A DNA stretch of 64,000 bases from B4-G1 sp964393895 (GTDB taxonomy: Bacteria > Chloroflexota > Anaerolineae > B4-G1). The notes under the pieces were generated by a model. It was not told where the DNA came from and ran no database searches. It saw only the letters and a list, made by a program, of their open reading frames with translations. The DNA lies in assembly GCA_964393895.1 (NCBI GenBank), contig CAYMWP010000003.1, positions 1 to 64,000 of the forward strand, given 5' to 3'. Numbering within the stretch: the first letter of the stretch is position 1; every line of letters begins with the position of its first letter. Of this stretch, positions 42,574 through 49,526 are shown one piece after another. The position numbers and the translations under genes were made by a program.

Positions 42574-44722
42574 GCCATATTCCCCGCTGCTCGATCATCC
42601 ACATCTGAGAATTTAGCTTCGGCCCGTCAGGTTGCGGACGCGCGCGTCTGTAGCTGCCATCGGGCAACAGTCGCCGGGCTTGCACGTTATCCCTCAGGTG
42701 AACACCGAGAATGTGGTCGCGCAATGCGTCCCGCAAATTGGGGTCATCCACCGGAAACAACTGCTCTACTCTGCGGTCGAGGTTGCGGGGCATCAGGTCG
42801 GCGCTGCCCACAAAGATCTCTTCCTCGCCATCGTTACGGAAGTAGAATATGCGGGGATGCTCCAGAAAGCGCCCCACGATAGAGGTGACGGTGATGTTCT
42901 CGCTTACTCCTGGCACTCCTGGCCGTAGGCAACAGATGCCCCGTACCTGCAAATCCACCTTCACCCCTGCCTGTGAGGCCCGGTAGAGCGCCTGGATGCA
43001 CTCTTTATCCACCAGGGAATTCATCTTGAAGGCCAGGTAGCCCTCCCCGTGCTGCTCGTGCCGCTCGATCTCGCGCTCGATGCGCGCCAGAATCTCTTGC
43101 CGCATCGTCCCTGGGGCCACCAATAGCTTGCGGTATTCTTGCTTGGTGGAATAGCCGGTGAGGGCGTTGAACAGATCCGACACGTCCGCGCCGATCTCGG
43201 GGTCACATGTAAAAAAGCCAATGTCCGAATAAAGCCGGGCGGTGACGTCGTTGTAATTACCCGTGCTCATGTGGACGTAGCGCGTGATGCCGTCTCCCTC
43301 GCGACGCACCACCATGAGGAGCTTGCAGTGCGTCTTGAGCCCCACCAAGCCATAGACTATGTGTACCCCCGCCTGTTCCAGCGCCCGCGCCCACACGATG
43401 TTGTTCTCCTCGTCGAAACGGGCCTTTAACTCCACCAGCACGGCCACCTGTTTCCCATTCTCGCGCGCTTTCATCAGCGCTGCCACGATCGGCGAATTCG
43501 GGCCGACCCGGTACAACGTTTGCTTGATCGCCAGCACGTCGGGGTCCCGTGCTGCTTGATGGACGAAATCTATTACCGGGTCAAAGCTGTCGTAGGGGTG
43601 GTAGAGTAAAATATCGCGGCGGCGGATCACGGAAAAGATGTTCTCCTCCGGGGCCAGAGCCGGCGGCACCGACGGTTGGAAGGGCGGATCCTTCAATTCG
43701 GGGCGGTTTACGCGGGTCAACTCCATCAGGGCAGCCAGCCCGATGGGGCCATCCGCCGTGTATACCTGGTAGGGCGCCAGGCCCAGGTTGGCGACCAGGA
43801 TGTTGCGCACCTGTTCCGGCATGGTATTATCCACCTCTAGCCGTACCGCCGAACCAAAGTGACGCATGCGTACACTCTCTTGAATGGCGATCAGCAGGTC
43901 GGCGGCCTCGTCCTCTTCGATTTCCGGGTCGGCGTCGCGGGTGACACGGAAAGGATAGGCGTTCACGATTTCCAGGCCGGGGAAGAGCTTGTCCAGATTA
44001 GCGACCACCACTTTCTCCAACCACACAAAGTTGTTGGACGTAGCTTCCGTCACCAACCCCAGTTTTTGATATTCGTCGGCCGTCTCCTCGCTGGGGATGC
44101 GCAGCAGGCGGGGGAACATGTTGGGCACCTTCAAACGGGCGAACCGCTGGCCGTTCACTGGATCGTTGATCACTACCGCCAGGTTGATGCTGAGGTTGGA
44201 GATGTGGGGGAAGGGATGACCTGGGTCGAAGGCCAGCGGTGTGAGGGCGGGGAATATCTCTTGCTCAAAGTGCTTGCGGAGCAGCTTGCGCTGCTTGCGC
44301 TTCAGTTCGTCGTAAGTGAGCACTTTGATCCCGGCCTCGCGGAGTTTCGGCAACAGGTCATAGTGCCAGCAATCGTATTGCCGCGCCAGTTCCGGGAGCA
44401 ATTCTCGACGAATAGCGGCCAATTGCTCCGCCGGTGTCATGCTCTCGAGAGGCGCTGCCAGGGGGCCGGCCTCCAATTGCCTCCGCAAGCCGGAGACGCG
44501 GATCATAAAGAACTCGTCCAGGTTGCTGGAAACGATGGACAGGAACTTTACCCGTTCCAACAGGGGATGGCGCTCATCCAGCGCCTCCTCCAGAACCCGG
44601 TGGTTGAACTGGAGAAAGCTCAGCTCGCGATTTATATAAAGATCAGGGTCGTTCAGATTTGGGCCCTTTTTGTCTTTCTGGGAGCTGGTTTGCGGCTGGC
44701 GGTTCTCTTTTTTTTTCGGCAT
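42560..44722 (-). CDS. ppk1: Polyphosphate kinase 1
   Basis: PPK1 makes inorganic polyphosphate from ATP, reversibly. The 720 residues contain the N-terminal domain (YINRELSFLQFNHRVLEEA), the head domain and the two C-terminal catalytic domains. The expected phospho-His is in GLKTHCKLLMV, and HMSTGNYNDVTARLYSD and RFLEHPRIFYF are also present. ATG 44722 is chosen because GAGGA lies seven bases upstream; a TTG at 44770 would add 16 residues. The first 20 residues are Lys-rich (MPKKKENR). Neighbours are two PPK2 enzymes and adenylate kinase. Confidence 0.95.
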   Translation of the reverse strand: MPKKKENRQPQTSSQKDKKGPNLNDPDLYINRELSFLQFNHRVLEEALDERHPLLERVKFLSIVSSNLDEFFMIRVSGLRRQLEAGPLAAPLESMTPAEQLAAIRRELLPELARQYDCWHYDLLPKLREAGIKVLTYDELKRKQRKLLRKHFEQEIFPALTPLAFDPGHPFPHISNLSINLAVVINDPVNGQRFARLKVPNMFPRLLRIPSEETADEYQKLGLVTEATSNNFVWLEKVVVANLDKLFPGLEIVNAYPFRVTRDADPEIEEDEAADLLIAIQESVRMRHFGSAVRLEVDNTMPEQVRNILVANLGLAPYQVYTADGPIGLAALMELTRVNRPELKDPPFQPSVPPALAPEENIFSVIRRRDILLYHPYDSFDPVIDFVHQAARDPDVLAIKQTLYRVGPNSPIVAALMKARENGKQVAVLVELKARFDEENNIVWARALEQAGVHIVYGLVGLKTHCKLLMVVRREGDGITRYVHMSTGNYNDVTARLYSDIGFFTCDPEIGADVSDLFNALTGYSTKQEYRKLLVAPGTMRQEILARIEREIERHEQHGEGYLAFKMNSLVDKECIQALYRASQAGVKVDLQVRGICCLRPGVPGVSENITVTSIVGRFLEHPRIFYFRNDGEEEIFVGSADLMPRNLDRRVEQLFPVDDPNLRDALRDHILGVHLRDNVQARRLLPDGSYRRARPQPDGPKLNSQMWMIEQRGIWHGEE

Positions 44723-44744
44723 TGCTCTGTCCTCGGCTGGGGGT

Positions 44745-44831
44745 GGCAGACGGTAGACAGGGGAAGACAATTCCCAGTCTCGAGAGAAAAGGCCGGGGTA
44801 TTCTCTGTTTACCGTCTGCCGTTCGCGGTCT
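44745..44831. repeat. Inverted repeat with period-7 units upstream of ppk1
   Basis: GGCAGACGGTA (44745-44755) and TACCGTCTGCC (44810-44820) form a perfect 11-bp inverted repeat with a 54-base loop. The right side continues as ACCGTCT-GCCGTTC-GCGGTCT (44811-44831), a weak 7-base periodicity. It lies between the lysine-rich mini-gene and ppk1, and overlaps the ppk1 leader. Confidence 0.5.
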
Positions 44832-44883
44832 ACTTCTTTTTCTTCTTCTTATCTTTCTTGTTCTTATCTTTCTTCTTGCTCAT
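44830..44883 (-). CDS. 17-residue lysine-rich mini-protein
   Basis: ATG at 44883 and TAG at 44830-44832 enclose 17 codons reading MSKKKDKNKKDKKKKKK: twelve Lys, two Asp, one Asn, one Ser. A clear ribosome-binding site (GGAGG) lies eight bases upstream of the ATG, which is the main reason to believe it is translated. It sits between ppk2 (stop 44915) and ppk1 (start 44722) on the same strand. A poly-Lys peptide could bind polyphosphate by charge, or be a target of lysine polyphosphorylation; that is inference. It could instead be low-complexity DNA with a chance start. Confidence 0.5.
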   Translation of the reverse strand: MSKKKDKNKKDKKKKKK

Positions 44884-44914
44884 AGCTTTGACCTCCGTAG
44901 ATTAATAGAGTTCC

Positions 44915-45700
44915 CTAATTGGAACCCTCAGCGCTACTTGCTTTTTTCTTCTTTTTGGTTCTCTTGACTTTTGGAGTCGCGGGTTGATAGTCGAGTTCCT
45001 TGCTCAAGACCTGGACGAGCGTGCGCAACGCTTTGACTCTGGCGAACCACTTGTCATTCCCCTCCACCACCGTCCAGGGAGCCGTAGCCGTGCTGGTTTT
45101 GAGCAGCATGTCCTCCACGGCCAATTTGTACTGATCCCACTTCTCACGGTTGCGCCAATCCTCGTCGGTGAGCTTCCATTTTTTGTGGGGGGTGTTCTGA
45201 CGCTCCTGGAAGCGGCGCATCTGTTCATCCTGGCTGATGTGGATCCAGAACTTGACCATGATCATTCCAAAATCGACCAACTGGCGCTCAAACTCGTTGA
45301 TCTCGCGGAAAGCGCGCTTCCACTCGTCTTCGGTGCAGAACCCCTCGATCCGCTCCACCATGACGCGCCCATACCAGCTTCGGTCGAGGATGAGGATCTG
45401 TTTCTCGTCCGGCGGCTTGAGCCGCCGCCAAAAGCGCCACAGGTAGTGATGGGTGGCGTCCTCACCCTTGGGCGCGGCGATGGAGAATACTTCATAGCCG
45501 CGCGGGTCCAACCGCTCGGTGACGCGCTTGATGTTGCCCCCCTTGCCCCCGGCGTCCCAGCCTTCGTACACTACCACCAACGTTCGCTGTTGGACGTAGA
45601 GTTGGTAGGCCAGTTCTCGTAACTGCAACTGGTAGCGGATCAGGTTCTCGATGTACTCCTCTCTCGTGAGACTCTTGCTCAGGTCCACTGTGTCCAGCAT
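44915..45700 (-). CDS. ppk2: Polyphosphate kinase 2 family protein (first copy)
   Basis: The 261 residues form the P-loop PPK2 fold: Walker A in YEGWDAGGKGGNIKRV, Walker B in LILDRSWYGR, and the lid-region motif WRFWRRLKPPDEKQ. PPK2 enzymes move phosphate between polyphosphate and nucleoside mono- or diphosphates. The subclass cannot be settled here, although the size fits single-domain types. The C-terminus is a Lys-rich tail (VKRTKKKKKASS) not needed for the fold. It lies nine bases after the second PPK2 gene in the direction of transcription. Confidence 0.92.
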   Translation of the reverse strand: MLDTVDLSKSLTREEYIENLIRYQLQLRELAYQLYVQQRTLVVVYEGWDAGGKGGNIKRVTERLDPRGYEVFSIAAPKGEDATHHYLWRFWRRLKPPDEKQILILDRSWYGRVMVERIEGFCTEDEWKRAFREINEFERQLVDFGMIMVKFWIHISQDEQMRRFQERQNTPHKKWKLTDEDWRNREKWDQYKLAVEDMLLKTSTATAPWTVVEGNDKWFARVKALRTLVQVLSKELDYQPATPKVKRTKKKKKASSAEGSN

Positions 45701-45709
45701 AATTTCCCC

Positions 45710-46489
45710 CTATCCTTGTGGCTCGGCCTGGAGTTCTTGCTCGGCGTGGGCTTCTAGTTCTTCCGGCAGCGGGAAGCCGCGATTCACCAGCGCCTCTTCC
45801 AGGGCGCGGATGATCGTCTCAAAGACCTTGACCCGCGCCCAGCGGTAGTTGGTCGCCTCCACGATCGTCCACGGGCCCCACTCGGTTTCGGTACGCTCCA
45901 GCATCTCCTCGACGGCGAGCAGGTATTCGTCGTATTTGCGGTGATGCTCCCAGTCCTCCGGTTGGACGTGCCAGCTCTCGAGCGGATCTTTTTCCAATTT
46001 CTTAAAGCGCTTTTTCTGTTCTTTCTTGCTGATGTGCAGCCAGAACTTTATAATGACGTAACCATCGTCGGCGATGGTGCGCTCAAAATTCACAATGTCC
46101 CGATAGGCCTTGCGCCACTTTTCCTCGGGCGTAAAACCCTCCACCCGCTCGACCACCACGCGGCCATACCAACTGCGGTCGAAAATGGCCATCTCGCCAT
46201 AGTTGGGCAGCTTTTGCCAAAAGCGCCACAGCCAGGGCATGTGCGTCTCGAACGTGCGCGGGGCCTGGATGGGGTAGAGCTTGAAGCCACGCGGCTCGAG
46301 TCTCTGGGTAAGCGCCTTGATGGACGTTCCCTTGCCGGCCGCGTCCCAGCCTTCAAAGACGATGATGCTGGGAATGTTGGCATCCCAGCACGCCTTTTGT
46401 AGGTCGTACAGCCGGGAGCGCAGACCGGGCATCACTTCTTTGTACTGCTTCTTTTTCAGCTTTTTGGTCAAGTCTACTTTTTCTAACAC
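45710..46489 (-). CDS. ppk2: Polyphosphate kinase 2 family protein (second copy)
   Basis: The 259 residues show the PPK2 P-loop (FEGWDAAGKGTSIKAL) and Walker B (AIFDRSWYGRVVVERVEGF). They also have RFWQKLPNYGEMAIFDRS and LHISKKEQKKRFKKLEKDP. The start is GTG at 46489 with GGGAGG seven bases upstream. The two PPK2 copies differ at many positions, so they may use different nucleotides, for example AMP and ADP. Adenylate kinase lies immediately upstream in the same direction. The Lys-rich N-terminus (KKLKKKQYK) matches the basic tails of the neighbouring proteins. Confidence 0.92.
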   Translation of the reverse strand: MLEKVDLTKKLKKKQYKEVMPGLRSRLYDLQKACWDANIPSIIVFEGWDAAGKGTSIKALTQRLEPRGFKLYPIQAPRTFETHMPWLWRFWQKLPNYGEMAIFDRSWYGRVVVERVEGFTPEEKWRKAYRDIVNFERTIADDGYVIIKFWLHISKKEQKKRFKKLEKDPLESWHVQPEDWEHHRKYDEYLLAVEEMLERTETEWGPWTIVEATNYRWARVKVFETIIRALEEALVNRGFPLPEELEAHAEQELQAEPQG

Positions 46490-46508
46490 TTTTCGCCTCC
46501 CCCGATTG

Positions 46509-46541
46509 AGACCCTGGGGGTTTCAGAAAACCCTAGAGTCT
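46509..46541. repeat. AGACCC/GGGTTT palindrome between adk and ppk2
   Basis: AGACCCTGGGGGTTT and AAACCCTAGAGTCT are near-perfect inverted arms around a CAG loop. The adk stop codon (TAG) lies inside the right arm. It belongs to the same repeat type as 31-53, 30109-30131 and 56216-56249. It could act as a processing or attenuation hairpin between adk and the ppk2 genes. Confidence 0.55.
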
Positions 46542-47195
46542 GTTTACAACAGCACGCAGTTCGGCCTGCACTGTCTCTATGGATTGGTCGCCATTGACCT
46601 CGACCAGCACACCCTGGTCTCGATAGTAATCAATCAGCGGGCTGGTCTGTTCCCAATAGACTTGGAGTCGCTTACGAACTGTCTCTGGTTTGTCGTCGTC
46701 GCGCTGGTACAGCTCGCCCCCGTCTCTATCACACACCCCTTCCTCTCGGGATGGGTTGAACTGGACGTGGTAGGATTCACCACACGTACGGCAGATGCGG
46801 CGTCCACTCACCCGCTCGACCAGCACCTCGTCTGGCACGGCGATGTTGGGTACCAGCTTGATCCTGTGCCCCTGGGCGGCCAGCGCCTCGTCGAGCGCCT
46901 CCGCCTGAGCGATGGTGCGGGGGAAGCCATCCAGCAGCGCGCCGCCGGCGCAATCCGGCCGGCTCAGGCGATCCATGACCATAGCTATGGTGATGTCGTC
47001 GGGCACCAGTTCGCCGCGATCCATGTACTTTTTGGCCTCTAGGCCTAATTCGGTCTCGCCCTTGAGGTTCTCCCGGAATAGATCGCCGCTGGCGACGTGG
47101 GGCAGGTCGAGCGCCTGGCGCAATTGGGCCGCCTGAGTCCCCTTGCCCGAGGCCGGCGGGCCGAGAAGAACGATGAACGTAGGCTCTTTTGCCAT
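46533..47195 (-). CDS. adk: Adenylate kinase (zinc-lid type)
   Basis: The 220 residues catalyse ATP + AMP to 2 ADP. P-loop GPPASGKGTQAAQL, AMP-binding SGDLFRENL and DGFPRTIAQAEAL are intact. The long LID has a metal-type set: CRTC, then CDRDGGELYQRDDD (C-x2-C...C-x2-D), as in zinc-stabilised bacterial enzymes. ATG 47195 is chosen because GGAGGT lies six bases upstream; a GTG two codons earlier is possible. With PPK2 downstream, the pair can return AMP to ATP at the expense of polyphosphate. The last codons come from a palindromic repeat. Confidence 0.95.
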   Translation of the reverse strand: MAKEPTFIVLLGPPASGKGTQAAQLRQALDLPHVASGDLFRENLKGETELGLEAKKYMDRGELVPDDITIAMVMDRLSRPDCAGGALLDGFPRTIAQAEALDEALAAQGHRIKLVPNIAVPDEVLVERVSGRRICRTCGESYHVQFNPSREEGVCDRDGGELYQRDDDKPETVRKRLQVYWEQTSPLIDYYRDQGVLVEVNGDQSIETVQAELRAVVNRL

Positions 47196-47232
47196 AATCA
47201 CACCTCCATTGGGGTTATGTCTTGGAATGTAA

Positions 47233-49146
47233 TCACGATGGCGTCGCTGCCAATGCCACCGTGCGACTAAAATCGGCGCTATGAAAGTACGCCCAGGCCC
47301 GGGGGAAGGTGTCCAACAGATGTTGGATCTCGGATTGCCGGGCTGCCAGATAAGCGGCTACGCCGGGCGCTACGATCGTCTCTGTGGGCGAGGTGGTCGC
47401 ATTGCTGCCGGCCTGGGTGTGGCCCCACGTACCCCAGGTCAAAAAATCGCGCAGCAGATTACTGGCCACCACCGCATCCTGGAGATCCCCCAGGTGATCT
47501 TGCAGCCCCTTTATCTCTTTGATCACCCCCTTGGTTTCGGGCGCCAGTACCTCCTCGAAGAATTCGAGCGTGTAGCGCAACCGCTTGGCAGCGATGCGGA
47601 GCAGATGCAATCGCTCTAACGGAACGTCGGACTTGGTCACCCACTCGTCATAAGCCAGGAAAGCGGCCAATCGCTGGTACACGGCCACCGGCGCGACGTG
47701 CCGCAGTCGGTGGGGCAATGGCTCGCCTTTCTCCGAGAGTACAGGGAGCGCCGCATTGCCCGGATTCTCCAATAACTCGGCGAACCGCTTTTTGAACTGG
47801 GCGTAGCGATCGCTATCCAGGTAGGCCAGCATCTTTTCTCTGGCCTTTTCCCGCTCCGTTTCCCAGGCCGCCCGCAGCGGAGATAGATCGCTCTCCTGTT
47901 CTGGAGGCAACGTATCCAGGTAGCGTTCGGTTTTTTCCCAGAACACGTCCAGGTCTCGCACATTCCCCAGTGCCCGGCCGGTGCGTCGCAAGTCCTTGAG
48001 GGTTGGCCTCAACTGCTTCATATCCAGATGATGACCAAACACCCGGAAGGCGGCCCGCATCCGCCGGGTGGCTACCCGCATGTCGTGCAGTTCTTCGATG
48101 TCCTCGCCCAGCCGGGTGCCCGGCTCGTGGTACAGCATGTGCTGGAAGTGGAAGTGGAACGTCTTGCGCGCTGCCTCGGCCATCGAGTCGTTCGCTTTTA
48201 GCCCTGGCTCTTTGGGTGGTTTTTTGAGCTTGGGAGTTGGACGAACCGGACGCGCGACCGGAGGGCGGGCTGGTTCTTTTGATTCTGTGGGGAGGGGATC
48301 TGGGGCAACTGGCCCAGTCTTGTCCAGGGCGGCGCCGGAAAAGATGTCCAGTCGTTCTCGCTGAAAAGCCGCCAGCCAACGCCGCACCGTGCGCGCCGAT
48401 CTCTGAGCCTGCTCGCCGGCCTCCGCCTGCGTCGCTCCCCCGTCCAGCGCCAGGAGCGCGCGTGCCCGGAGACCATCCAGATCGTCCCGTCCGGCCACCT
48501 GCTGGCAGATAGCGCGCTCCTGAGGCGTCAGCAACCGCTCTTCCAGGAAGGCCAGCGCCCGCTCGAACTTGGAGCGAGGCTCAGGCTCCAGTCCCCATTC
48601 CTCCTGCAGGCAGGCCACGATCGTCGCCAACTCTTCCTCGCTCCCTTGGGCCGCCAACTCTACCTCCAGCTCCAGATAGGTTTGCTCGGCTCCCTCGCTG
48701 GTCAGGCGCACGTCGTCCAGGCTCAACTCGGCCATCGTTTGCCGGCCCCGTTTCACCTGGCGCACGCTTCGTGTCTGTTGGAGGGAGAAAAGCGGCCGGA
48801 GTGGAGCCTGCCCGATCAATGCGAGTACCCGTTCACGCACGGGGCCGGCGGGCCACTCGGTGGGCGGCGCGGCGGCGGGCAGCAGTATCTCTAACTCCTC
48901 CCGCCGGTGGACGGCGCCCTCGGCTCCTCCCAGACCCTTGAGGGTGATCAGTATCCCTCCCTCCTGTTCTCGCTGGCGGCAGGCGTAACCGGCGGCCAGG
49001 ATCGGCCGGTCAGCCGCGTCCAGGTAGGTATCGCGCACCTGTTTGACCTGGCGCGCCGCGAGCGCGAACCCGGCCAGGCGGTCGGCCGCCTGCAAGCGTT
49101 GGAAGATTCCCATCGTGGGGACAACGAACTTGGCTTCGATTTCCAT
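47233..49146 (-). CDS. CYTH-HTH-CHAD polyphosphate-linked protein
   Basis: The 637 residues have an N-terminal CYTH domain (about 1-200) with the ExExK signature (MEIEAKF). A helix-turn-helix-like segment (about 210-270, ALDGGATQAEAGEQAQRSARTVRRWL) and a Pro-rich linker follow. The CHAD domain (about 320-635) has conserved His and basic helices (LHDMRVATRRMRAAFRVF, LLRIAAKRLRYTLEFFEE). CHAD domains bind inorganic polyphosphate and CYTH domains act on triphosphates, which fits the PPK neighbours. The HTH between them is unusual and might contact DNA or be structural. GAGGT precedes the ATG, and a possible promoter lies at 49281-49308. Confidence 0.9.
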   Translation of the reverse strand: MEIEAKFVVPTMGIFQRLQAADRLAGFALAARQVKQVRDTYLDAADRPILAAGYACRQREQEGGILITLKGLGGAEGAVHRREELEILLPAAAPPTEWPAGPVRERVLALIGQAPLRPLFSLQQTRSVRQVKRGRQTMAELSLDDVRLTSEGAEQTYLELEVELAAQGSEEELATIVACLQEEWGLEPEPRSKFERALAFLEERLLTPQERAICQQVAGRDDLDGLRARALLALDGGATQAEAGEQAQRSARTVRRWLAAFQRERLDIFSGAALDKTGPVAPDPLPTESKEPARPPVARPVRPTPKLKKPPKEPGLKANDSMAEAARKTFHFHFQHMLYHEPGTRLGEDIEELHDMRVATRRMRAAFRVFGHHLDMKQLRPTLKDLRRTGRALGNVRDLDVFWEKTERYLDTLPPEQESDLSPLRAAWETEREKAREKMLAYLDSDRYAQFKKRFAELLENPGNAALPVLSEKGEPLPHRLRHVAPVAVYQRLAAFLAYDEWVTKSDVPLERLHLLRIAAKRLRYTLEFFEEVLAPETKGVIKEIKGLQDHLGDLQDAVVASNLLRDFLTWGTWGHTQAGSNATTSPTETIVAPGVAAYLAARQSEIQHLLDTFPRAWAYFHSADFSRTVALAATPS

Positions 49147-49190
49147 CTTCTATACCTCGCGAGTCAAAGATAGGCGGGCTGTTGGAGAGA

Positions 49191-49255
49191 TGTAGTTTAG
49201 CCCCTCGTGGGCGGCAAAGTAGTTCAAAAACAGGCACGAGGCTCCATATTACCAG
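49191..49255. repeat. Intergenic repeat with CCTCGTG/CACGAGG hairpin
   Basis: TTTAGCCCCTCGTGGGC (to about 49212) shares TAGCCCCTCGTGGGC with the repeat at 61225-61310. CCTCGTG pairs with CACGAGG about 30 bases further on. It lies in the leader of the CYTH-CHAD gene and is probably a dispersed repeat. Nothing else recognisable is in 49147-49301. Confidence 0.4.
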
Positions 49256-49280
49256 GTTCTCCGACGAGCTGCTAGATACG

Positions 49281-49308
49281 AGTATATACTATCTGGCCGG
49301 ATTAGCAA
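49281..49308 (-). promoter_or_regulatory. Possible promoter of the polyphosphate gene block
   Basis: On the minus strand TTGCTA (49308-49303) and TATACT (49286-49281) are 16 bases apart. The leader to the CYTH-CHAD start would be about 128 bases and include a hairpin repeat. It could drive CYTH-CHAD, adk, both ppk2 genes and ppk1. Confidence 0.35.
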
Positions 49309-49526
49309 AGTTGGCTTGGGGCGTATTCTAACGCCCTGTAGCGTGCTGCTAACTTTATCCAATCGTGTAGCTCCCAGCCCGGCGGCTCTTCCAGGTACCC
49401 GGCGATTTCTTCGGTGACTATCACGACCTCGCCGGTTTCCAGGTCTAGATAGCACTGCATCTCCCAGGAACTGTTTTGGAAAGCGCTCTCTAGCTCTATC
49501 CAGTCAATCTCGAGTTTGCGGGTCAT
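49302..49526 (-). CDS. UPF0158-like protein, probably 3'-truncated
   Basis: The 74 residues begin like UPF0158 proteins: a helix, then CYLDLETGEVVIVTEEIAGYLEE. That family, of unknown function, is usually about twice as long. Here the frame ends soon after GWELHDWIKLAARY, with no recognisable continuation in other frames, so the gene looks truncated. It overlaps the recQ stop by 23 bases. Family assignment is by the YLDxETGEV pattern only. Confidence 0.5.
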   Translation of the reverse strand: MTRKLEIDWIELESAFQNSSWEMQCYLDLETGEVVIVTEEIAGYLEEPPGWELHDWIKLAARYRALEYAPSQLC

